NCBI GenBank assembly: GCA_963834365.1
Contig: CAWIBS010000042.1
Location: forward strand, 1 to 35,773
DNA from: CAWJAP01 sp963834365
Lineage (GTDB): Bacteria > Acidobacteriota > Vicinamibacteria > Vicinamibacterales > Vicinamibacteraceae
DNA: 35,773 nucleotides
Reading direction: 5' to 3'
In this document: positions 30,065 to 35,773 of the stretch, piece after piece
Numbering within the stretch: position 1 is the first letter of the stretch
Layout of the letters: every line of letters begins with the position of its first letter
Notes under the pieces: model-generated
Database searches by the model: none
What the model was told of the DNA's origin: nothing
Seen by the model: only the letters and a program-made list of their open reading frames with translations
Translations under genes and position numbers: made by a program

Positions 30065-30397
30065 TCACGCCGCTGATGAAAGCGGCTTGCGAATCGCTGT
30101 CGCCACATCCCGCGGCGTAGCGCCCAGGGCAAACAGGGCCCTCAGCAGGAGGTCGACCGACACGGTTGCATCGGCGGCTTCCATTTTCGCCACCCGAGAC
30201 TGGCTCGAATGAAGCCGCTTGGCAACCGCCGCCTGGGATAGCGCTAACTTCGTGCGGCGCTCGCGCAGGCCTTGGCTCAAGCGCAGCTTGGTCTCAACAA
30301 GTGCCACCTCCTCCGCCGAAAGGCCGAGGAACTCTCGGGTCGAGCCGACGCGCCAGCCCTGTGCTTCAAGTCGCTTTCTCTTCGCGCTGTTCATCAC
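30065..30397 (-). CDS. XRE-family antitoxin of a RelE/HigB-type module
   Basis: An intact 110-aa protein. The helix-turn-helix at about 45-95 reads LRERRTKLALSQAAVAKRL, SSQSRVAKMEAADATVSVD and LLLRALFALGATPRDVATAI. The N-terminal 40 residues (REFLGLSAEEVALVETKLRL) are typical of antitoxins in this group. It overlaps the toxin gene upstream by 4 nt (30394-30397). It should neutralise the toxin and bind the palindrome at 30744-30763. Confidence 0.88.
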   Translation of the reverse strand: MMNSAKRKRLEAQGWRVGSTREFLGLSAEEVALVETKLRLSQGLRERRTKLALSQAAVAKRLHSSQSRVAKMEAADATVSVDLLLRALFALGATPRDVATAIRKPLSSAA

Positions 30398-30735
30398 GCA
30401 TTCCCCTCACGAGCCGCCCGATCGTACGCAGCCAACCGACGCTTGCAGACGTCGAGCGCCGCCTTCGGCATGGCCTGCGTCTTCTTGCTGAACACCTCCG
30501 CGATGATGACGGCATCGGCGTCGAGGCGATAGACGATCCGCCACGTGACGCGGGCGTCTTGAATCCGCAACTCGTGACAGCGCGGCCCAATCGACGACAT
30601 CGGCCTCGAGTGCGGCAACCCCAAAGCCGCCCCACGCTGCAGTTGGCGGAACAGACTCCCCGCCTCGAGGCGGGCTTCAGCCGAGAACGGCGGTGTCTTC
30701 ACCTCTCCGTGCAACCAGACGAGAGGCTTGTCCAC
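30394..30735 (-). CDS. RelE/HigB-like toxin (phage Gp49/DUF891 type)
   Basis: An intact 113-aa protein from a GTG at 30735. VWLHGEVKTPPFSAEARLEA, GSLFRQLQRGAALGLPHSRP, HELRIQDARVTWRIVYRLDA and DAVIIAEVFSKKTQAMPKAA follow the Gp49-like RelE fold (strand-loop-strand with conserved Arg and a final helix). It should cleave mRNA at the ribosome. Toxin-first order with overlap to an XRE antitoxin is the standard higBA-type arrangement. The promoter/operator region at 30741-30769 places the transcription start at about the GTG, which suggests a leaderless mRNA. Confidence 0.87.
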   Translation of the reverse strand: MDKPLVWLHGEVKTPPFSAEARLEAGSLFRQLQRGAALGLPHSRPMSSIGPRCHELRIQDARVTWRIVYRLDADAVIIAEVFSKKTQAMPKAALDVCKRRLAAYDRAAREGNA

Positions 30736-30740
30736 GCCTC

Positions 30741-30769
30741 ATGATATGTCAGAAATGACATATTGACAA
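30741..30769 (-). promoter_or_regulatory. Promoter of the RelE/XRE module: TTGTCA - 17 bp - TATCAT
   Basis: On the minus strand TTGTCA (30769-30764) and TATCAT (30746-30741) each match the consensus at five of six positions with the ideal 17-bp spacer. The predicted start point falls at the GTG start codon of the toxin. The spacer is occupied by the palindromic operator. Confidence 0.75.
30744..30763. promoter_or_regulatory. Operator palindrome ATATGTCAGAAATGACATAT
   Basis: Perfect 8-bp half-sites separated by GAAA lie between the -35 and -10 hexamers of the toxin-antitoxin promoter. Binding of the XRE antitoxin here would block RNA polymerase, the usual autoregulation of such modules. Confidence 0.75.
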
Positions 30770-30842
30770 GATGGGCGCCGCCCAGGCTGCGCACTCGAGC
30801 GGTCGCGTCCCGGTCATCAAACGGTGCCGGGACTCCGCGCGG

Positions 30843-30848
30843 TAGAAT
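30843..30848 (+). promoter_or_regulatory. -10-like box TAGAAT 9 nt before the HicB start
   Basis: TAGAAT is followed by 9 nt and the ATG at 30858, with GAGGG between, which could serve as a weak ribosome site. Its placement matches the boxes at 7394 and 13109. No -35 is clear. Confidence 0.45.
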
Positions 30849-30857
30849 GAGGGCACG

Positions 30858-31097
30858 ATGATCTCCCGGCATGTCACCCAAGCATTGGAGCGCGCCGATT
30901 ACCGCGTCATCGACGACGGCACGTTTGCCGCAACCGTCCGGGGGTTGCGTGGTGTCGTCGCGACTGGAAACACCCTCGAGGCCTGCCGCCGGGAATTGGC
31001 CGAGGTCGGAGGAGCGCGTCCTCGTCGGAATGGCGCGGAGCGCCACATTCCAGACGTTGGCGTCCGCGAAAACGGTTGCGGCCTCAGCGAGCGATGA
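30858..31097 (+). CDS. HicB-like antitoxin, frameshifted
   Basis: MISRHVTQALERADYRVIDD and GTFAATVRGLRGVVATGNTL, then EACRRELAEV, match the N-terminal partial-RNase-H fold of HicB antitoxins. After one extra G near 31008 the homologous frame continues as EERVLVGMARSATFQTLASA toward the poly-A tract, while the frame as given ends at 31097. No HicA toxin is visible on either side, so the antitoxin is either an orphan or has lost its partner at the poly-A junction. Confidence 0.7.
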   Translation: MISRHVTQALERADYRVIDDGTFAATVRGLRGVVATGNTLEACRRELAEVGGARPRRNGAERHIPDVGVRENGCGLSER

Positions 31098-31184
31098 CGG
31101 CGTTTGTGGCCAGGTTCGCGGCGGCCCGGCATCGCGGCACAGACGAACACGGATTCAGTATATACAAAAAATGAGTCGAGACGG

Positions 31185-31244
<60 letters not shown>

Positions 31245-31246
31245 GG

Positions 31247-31324
31247 ACGCATCGTACCTGGCTGAACCTGCAGAACGCGTGGGATCTGTGGCACGCCCAA
31301 CGAGCGATGAAGCGCAGCGCCTGA
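31247..31324 (+). pseudogene. Truncated second higA (last ~25 codons)
   Basis: Read in frame: THRTWLNLQNAWDLWHAQRA, MKRSA, stop at 31322-31324. This matches the C-terminus of the intact HigA at 28512 with a few substitutions (Ala for Thr in QNAWD). The upstream part is absent; the poly-A run begins just before it. Confidence 0.8.
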
Positions 31325-31513
31325 CCGCAGGTTCGCCGCGGAGGAACGCGTGACTCAGAGAAGCGGGGAACTGAGAAGGGCCCCAATAGATTTGACTTTC
31401 GTTGTTCGCCGTTCTCCGTTCCTCTGAGTTGAACCGTACCCTCCGTTCCCTCCGTTCCCCGCACCGAAGCGCCGGCCCTACGTAAAGATCGCCTCTATAC
31501 CGTTCCCTCCCCG
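31259..31513. repeat. Junction repeat, copy 2: higA 3' end + hairpin + DUF6916 3' end
   Basis: A diverged direct repeat of 28743-29010. Here the right-hand part is the true 3' end of the DUF6916 gene on the minus strand. The middle contains a partial TTAACACAGAG-family repeat at about 31350-31457 (CCTCTGAGTTGAACCGTACC, then CTCCGTTCCCTCCGTTCC). Confidence 0.8.
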
Positions 31514-31796
31514 TTGCGGCCGACCGGGACGATGAACAGCTGGTCGAAGGTCACCGCGTCGCCGCGCAAGGTGTAGATCGCCTGCGGCAGGATCGGGCTT
31601 GGAGGGCCGAGGAAATACAGCGCGAACGGCTCCCGTCGCGGCGTCTTTCCCGCCTGCGATGGGGACGCTGACGCGACTCGTAGGCGAGCACATCGTCGAG
31701 CCGCAGCGAGACGGCGGTCCCGTTCGCCAGCTCGACGCGAAACGGCGTGCCCTGGAGCGCCCTGGCCGCTTCGCAGGTCAGCGAGGCGAGGTCCAT
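31478..31796 (-). CDS. DUF6916 family protein, frameshifted
   Basis: ATG 31796, preceded by AAAGG, gives MDLASLTCEAARALQGTPFR and VELANGTAVSLRLDDVLAYE, then in another frame REPFALYFLGPPSPILPQAI and YTLRGDAVTFDQLFIVPVGR. This is the DUF6916 pattern, a small protein of unknown function often found beside tail-collar genes. The frame as given stops at 31495, but one missing base there restores the family-like end VYEAIFT with a stop at 31478. About 105 aa. It lies downstream of the GNAT gene with no stop between them in any frame, so they overlap or are fused, or an indel hides the GNAT stop. Confidence 0.7.
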
Positions 31797-32362
31797 GAAC
31801 TGCCCTTTGATCCCGGCGCGGACTGCGATCGCCAATCGCGCCGGGCTGCGGCGCGGCTGAAGCTGCGCCCTCCTGGGTCGACCGCCATTCCAGGAGGTGG
31901 TAGACGCCGTAGGTATCGACGTGGCGGAAGCCGAGCCGCTGGTAGAGGCGCTGGGCCGGGTTGTCGTGCTCGACGTGGATCGACACGGCTTCTTCGTGGC
32001 CTGGCCTTCGGCGAGGATTTCCGCCATCAGCATCCCCCCGATGCCGCGGCCGCGGATCTCGGGCACACGTGATGTCGACGATGCGGATGTCCTCCTCCCG
32101 CGATCGACGTAGAGCCGGCCGATGGGCCGTCCTTCCAGCTCGATGACCAGGAACGCGCACCGGGGTAGTGCTCCTCGTAGTGCGCCTTCTGTGCCGTGAA
32201 CTGCATCTCGAGGAACCCGCGCTTCTCCTCGTCGGTCCAGGGCACGGGCCGCAGTTCCTCTTCGCGGGTCGTGCCGTAGAGATGTCTCAGGAACGGCACG
32301 TCGGCGTCGGTGCACGGCGGAAGGTGACCGACTGCGGGGTGTAGCGTGGCGGGCTTCGTCAT
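31797..32362 (-). CDS. GNAT-family N-acetyltransferase, frameshifted
   Basis: ATG 32362 opens MTKPATLHPAVGHLPPCTDA and DVPFLRHLYGTTREEELRPV. The fold continues as FLVIELEGRPIGRLYVDRG, the acetyl-CoA-binding loop VPEIRGRGIGGMLMAEILAE, and NPAQRLYQRLGFRHVDTYGV with YHLLEW. At least four indels lie in this stretch. The stop is not visible before the DUF6916 start. The substrate is unknown. It is downstream of three tail-collar genes on the same strand, a grouping that may be functional. Confidence 0.78.
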
Positions 32363-32370
32363 GGACAGAC

Positions 32371-32515
32371 CTTGTCAAGGCACAATCACAAGTCACAGGA
32401 AGGTCGAGGAGAAAGGCGGCGTCCGCACCTGTGACCTTCGACCTTCGCCTTTGACCTTTGACTTTTCGACCTTTGGCCTTCCTTGTGCCTTGTGCCTTGT
32501 GAATTGTGAATTGAC
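32371..32515. repeat. CAAGGCACAA / GACCTTCGACCTT intergenic repeat
   Basis: The left part has CAAGGCACAATCACAAGTCA and AGGAAGGTCGAGG. The right part has tandem complements: GACCTTCGACCTTCGCCTTT, GACCTTTGACTTTTCGACC and CCTTGTGCCTTGTGCCTTG, then TGAATTGTGAATTG. It can fold into a long imperfect hairpin between the third tail-collar gene and the GNAT gene. Confidence 0.75.
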
Positions 32516-32530
32516 AGGGTTCTTACAAGT

Positions 32531-33061
32531 CTACCCGCGCGGCGGGAACACGCCCTGCAGCGCGATGCAGAAGTTGAACGTCAGGTACGGCTGCAGGTTG
32601 TTGTGCGGCTGGTCGCCGCCGGCGGGCGCCAGCAGCCTGAACGCTGAGCGTAGTCGTTGGCCGGCGCGTAGCCGTACAGGTTGATGCCCGCGCCGCGGTG
32701 CCGAGATGACGCTCGGACTGGCGTGTGATATCGGCCTGGTCGGATCGGCGTAGGCGCTGCAGCGTGTGCGTGTGCGCCGGGATCTCCGACTCGAGCAGCG
32801 TGACGGTCTCGCGACCCGCCGGTCTCGCCCAGGTCGTGCAGCGACAGGCCCTGGCCCTGGCCCGGGTGCATCGGCGCACTGCCCTGCAGGTCCGGCAGCG
32901 CGAAGTTCGACTTGCCGTCGCCGCCGTAGGTCGTGCCGAGCAGCGAGAACAGCGCCGTGTTCTGCGAGAGCGGCAGCAGCTGCCCGTTGCACAACGCCCA
33001 GCCCCTCGGGCGCGAAGTTGAACGGGAAGATCCGGATTTCGGCGACAAACGGATCGGCCAT
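32531..33061 (-). CDS. Tail-collar domain protein (MdpB-like), third of three
   Basis: ATG 33061 follows GAGGAG. MADPFVAEIRIFPFNFAPEG, then after an indel FAPRGWALCNGQLLPLSQNT, ALFSLLGTTYGGDGKSNFAL and PDLQGSAPMHPGQGQGLSLH are the phage tail-collar / microcystin-dependent-protein signature. The tail reads QPHNNLQPYLTFNFCIALQG and ends at 32531. About 176 aa. Such proteins are often phage tail tip components or tail-like secreted proteins. Four or so indels. It is a paralogue of the two preceding genes. Confidence 0.85.
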   Translation of the reverse strand: MADPFVAEIRIFPFNFAPEGLGVVQRAAAAALAEHGAVLAARHDLRRRRQVELRAAGPAGQCADAPGPGPGPVAARPGRDRRVARPSRCSSRRSRRTRTRCSAYADPTRPISHASPSVISAPRRGHQPVRLRAGQRLRSAFRLLAPAGGDQPHNNLQPYLTFNFCIALQGVFPPRG

Positions 33062-33076
33062 GACTGTGTCCGCTCC

Positions 33077-33596
33077 TCAGCGTCTGGCGTCGGGAAGATC
33101 CCGAACAGCGAAATGATGAAGTTGATGCACAGGTACGGCTGAAAGTTGTCGTGCGGCTGGCTGCCGCCGACCGGTCCGACGACTGCCGGCGCTCATGCGC
33201 CGTGAGCGGCTGCGATGCCGCGACGTAGAGATCTGGTCGACGTCGGACTCGCGCGAGGACGTCGTTCGCGGCGGTGCGTCGAGTTGCCGTGGGCCGTCGG
33301 ACGCCAGCAGCGGGTGGGTGTGCGCGGGAATCTGCTGCACGGTCAGCGTGACCTCCTCCGGCCCCGCCGGTCTTCGGCCAGGATGAAGCCGTTGCCCAGG
33401 TGGATCGGCACGCGGCCGCGCAGGTCGGGCAAGCGCGAACGTGCTCTGTCCGTCGCCGCCGTAGGTGGTGCCGATCAGATTGGAACAGCGTTTCGTTCTC
33501 GGAGATCGGCAGCAGCTGGCCCTCGCAGAACATCCAGCCGGCGGGCGCGAAGTTGCCGGCGAACATCCGGATCTCGCCAACGTATGGTTGCGCCAT
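33077..33596 (-). CDS. Tail-collar domain protein (MdpB-like), second of three
   Basis: MAQPYVGEIRMFAGNFAPAG and WMFCEGQLLPISENETLFQ lead to LIGTTYGGDGQSTFALPDLR and GRVPIHLGNGF, then VTLTVQQIPAHTHPLLASD. The end, HDNFQPYLCINFIISLFGIF, runs to a TGA at 33077, reached after an indel in the last codons. About 173 aa; several indels. Fifteen nt separate it from the next gene. Confidence 0.85.
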
Positions 33597-33608
33597 CGTC
33601 GGCTCCTC

Positions 33609-34116
33609 TCAGTTCTGGCGACGGGAAGATGCCCTGCAGGGCGATGCAGAAGTTGAGCGTCAGGAACGGCTGCATGTTGAGGTGCGCCTGGCTGCCGCCG
33701 ACGTTCGTGACCGTGTCCGGGTGACATGGTCGCCAGGCTTGCGGCGCGCGCATAGCGTGTTGCCGCAGCGTTGCGCGCGACAGCACGTTGCCGGTCGGGT
33801 CATCGGCGGTGCGTGGCCGCCGTTGATGGCGTTGAGCACGTGCGTGTGCGTCGGCAGCTCTGCGATCGATGAGCGTGTGCGCCTGCTCGCCGCCCGCTCG
33901 CCGAGGGTGTGGCCGCTGCCCACGTGGATCGGCACCGTCCCCGCAGGTCGGGCAGCGCGAAGTTGGTCTGCCCGTTCCGCCGTACGTCGTGCCCAGCAGC
34001 GAGAACAGCGCCTGGTTCTGGTTGATGGGCAGCAACTGCCCGTTGCACAGCGCCCAGCCCTTCGGCGCGAAGTTGAAGCTCATGATCCTGATCTCGGACA
34101 GAAACGGCTCGGCCAT
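33609..34116 (-). CDS. Tail-collar domain protein (MdpB-like), first of three
   Basis: ATG 34116 follows GGGAGG. MAEPFLSEIRIMSFNFAPKG, WALCNGQLLPINQNQALFSL and LGTTYGG mark the domain; GGSQAHLNMQPFLTLNFCIA with LQGIFPS is the C-terminus. The expected stop (TGA at 33609-33611) needs one added base, which gives the ending FPSRQN typical of the family. About 169 aa. It is the first gene of a minus-strand run with the two paralogues, GNAT and DUF6916. Confidence 0.83.
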
Positions 34117-34128
34117 TCGTGACCTCCC

Positions 34129-35773
34129 TTACCTTCCCTCGACCTTCGCCGGCCGCGTCGCGCGCGCGCTCGGGGCAGCGTGGGGGTGGCCGGCGCGTTG
34201 CAGGTGCCCGTCCGCGTAGTTGACGACGTGGCGTGCCAGCCGGTACCGACGAAGACCGCACCGTCGAGCGGCCCGCCCGGGTTGTTCGTGTTGAAGTACG
34301 GGGAAGCTACTCTGCGATAGGCCCACCGTGCCCGTTTCCGGTAAACCCCTGCAGGAAGAAGCTTGGTGCCGGTGCGCTTGCCGCACCTCGAATTTCGGCG
34401 TCAGCCCAGGAGTGTTGAAGTGCCATTGATTAAAGCGTTGGCGCCGGCACCCGCGCTGGGTGGGGCCGTGTTGACGCACAGTGGTCCTGGTCGTGCGTGC
34501 CGGTGCTCGCGGGCCGGCCAGGAACTGACACGCCCGGAATGAACAACCCGGCCGCTGATGCCGTTGATGGTGTTGCACCCCTCGATGGTGATGTCGAGTC
34601 GGCCGTTGGCGCCGCCGAGGAGCCCTCGCTGCGTGCGAAGTAGGTCATGCCGATCTCGCCGGGACGGCACGGTGAAGGTGTTGCTCGCGCGCGCGCGCGC
34701 GCGCGCGCGCGCGCGCGCGCGCGCGCGCGCGCGCGCGCGCGCGCGCGCGCGCGCGCGCGCGCGCGCGCGCGCGCGCGCGCGCGCGCGCGCGCGCGCGCCG
34801 CCGCGGCCGAAGAGGCGCCGTCGCCGACCACGAACTCCATGCCGCCGCCGATGCCGGTGTTGGGGTCACCGTGTTGTTGGTCACGATCGCGTGCAGGTTG
34901 GAGGTGCGGTTTGGCATCGAGATCGATGCCGAGACTGCAGTCGGCGAGGGTGGCGCACCCGGTGATCGGGTTGTTGTTGAATCCTCACGAAGCCGTCCGC
35001 GGTGTTGTCGGTGATGAAGTTGACTGCCGCCGGCAACGCGCGGTTTTCGTTGGAGGCGGGGTTCTGCACGGTCAGGTGCAGGGTCGGCGTCGTTGATCGC
35101 CTGGCCGTCGACGCCCTGACCGTCGGTGTTGAGGAAGTCCGGCTTCGTAGATGAGCACGAACGAAGTGCCGCCGTCGGCCCGGGATGGAGACGCCCTGTT
35201 CGCCGAACGTCCCGATGTTGTTTCTGCACCAGCAACCGGCGTCATCGTCATGTTCAGCGTGGTGTTGGCGAGCTTGTAGACCCGGACACCGGTCTCGGCG
35301 GGATCTGTAATCGTCACGTCGGTGAGGACCACCGCGCCCTGCGGATCCACGAGCAGGATGGCCGACTCCTCGTTGTTCTCGAGCACGTTCTTGATGGTGC
35401 TGCTCGTCAGCGACAACCCGTTCACGCCGTTGGCGGTGATGCCGATCTGACCGGCGGCGTTGCCGCCGCCGGCGCCGTCGATGCCGTCGTCGCCGTCGAT
35501 CACGATCGTGCTGGAGCACGATGTTGGAGGAGGCTGCCCTGGATGTCGATCGACGCGGCGCAGCCCGTTGCCGTGTCAAATCGCAGTTGGAGGGGTCGGT
35601 GACCGCGTCGGCGACGTTGACGAACGCCATACGCGTCAGCGACACGTTGTTCGCGTTGGTCAGGCTGACGCCGTCGTTGGTGGTGTTCTGAATCGCGCCG
35701 CCGCTGCAGGTCGCGGCGCTGGTGCAGGCTATTCCATTGCCCGTCACCGTGAACGCTCCGGCGCCCGTGCCGG
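34129..35773 (-). CDS. Right-handed beta-helix repeat protein, N-terminus beyond the window, frameshifted
   Basis: Read across frames from the right edge: MTGNGIACTSAATCSGGAIQ, NTTNDGVSLTNANNVSLTRM, QIGITANGVNGLSLTSSTIK, NVLENNEESAILLVDPQGAV, VLTDVTITDPAETGVRVYKL and FITDNTADGFVRI are parallel beta-helix rungs with Asn ladders. The C-terminal part has FTVP, GRLDITIEGCNTINGISGR and YFNTNNPGGPLDGAVFVGTG. It is probably a secreted or surface beta-helix protein. A (GC)n run (34686-34798) interrupts it. The end near 34129 is approximate because of many indels. It lies directly upstream of the tail-collar genes on the same strand. Confidence 0.7.
34686..34798. repeat. (GC)n dinucleotide run, 113 nt
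   Basis: An uninterrupted alternating GC tract of about 56 units inside the beta-helix gene. On the minus strand it would encode poly-(Arg-Ala) between VVGDGASSAAA and the FTVP segment. Such a tract is Z-DNA prone and slippage prone, and may be phase-variable or an assembly artefact. Confidence 0.9.

Noticed and set aside
31040..31184. A possible HicA toxin next to the HicB-like gene
   Set aside because: No frame shows the HicA double-stranded RNA-binding pattern or its Gly-His motif. The sequence runs into the poly-A tract.
34430..35235. Open frames with long Arg-Ala repeats
   Set aside because: The repeats are just the (GC)n tract read in any frame on either strand. Only the minus-strand beta-helix gene has support on both sides of the tract.

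Overview
The window is high-GC DNA whose gene content suggests an Acidobacteriota genome, probably near the Vicinamibacteria. This is an inference from: a winged-helix/TPR regulator, PVC-type cytochrome c dehydrogenases, S1 sulfatases with their maturase, a DUF2092 lipoprotein, secreted proteins with AEGATGPF-type repeats, and hairpin repeats between genes. No rRNA, tRNA, CRISPR array or insertion sequence was seen.

Layout. 1-2.1 kb: a CadC-like regulator (minus). 2.3-3.6 kb: a vanadium haloperoxidase-type PAP2 protein (plus). 3.6-7.3 kb (minus): a secreted dehydrogenase/HEAT/cytochrome c protein and a hexapeptide acetyltransferase. 7.4-11.2 kb (plus): a second dehydrogenase/cytochrome protein fused to an N-terminal PmoA-like (DUF6807) domain. 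11.4-16.3 kb (plus): two CxPSR sulfatases and an MltF-like lytic transglycosylase lipoprotein. 16.3-17.7 kb (minus): DUF1622 and the formylglycine-generating enzyme (FGE) that would activate the sulfatases. 17.7-20.4 kb (minus): an ANL adenylating enzyme and an aldehyde dehydrogenase-fold enzyme, together resembling an acid-to-aldehyde reductase. 20.5-22.1 kb: an Asn-rich envelope protein and a DUF2092 lipoprotein. 22.3-23.6 kb: an M20 carbamoylase-type amidohydrolase with a probable Tat signal. 23.8-26.6 kb: a large secreted Ig-like protein. 27.2-27.7 kb: a small outer-membrane-like protein. 28.0-31.3 kb: a toxin-antitoxin island (gene remnants, HigBA, a nucleotidyltransferase pair, RelE/XRE, HicB). 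31.5-34.1 kb (minus): three tail-collar proteins, a GNAT enzyme and DUF6916. 34.1-35.8 kb: a beta-helix protein running off the right edge.

Two things shape the reading. First, many genes are broken by single-base indels while neighbours are clean (the 3.8 kb gene at 7408 has one; the sulfatase at 11387 has more than ten). Conserved residues continue across the breaks in another frame, so I treat these as sequence errors and give whole-gene spans. Second, several families of palindromic repeats occupy the gaps between genes. One of them, with core TTAACACAGAG, recurs five times between 22.1 and 31.5 kb, usually just after a gene's 3' end.

The most unusual structure is the toxin-antitoxin island. 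About 2.2 kb of it lies between two diverged copies of one junction: the 3' end of higA, a hairpin, and the convergent 3' end of a DUF6916 gene. This suggests a block gained by segmental duplication or insertion. A 57-nt poly-A run and a 113-nt (GC)n run may be assembly artefacts or true low-complexity loci.
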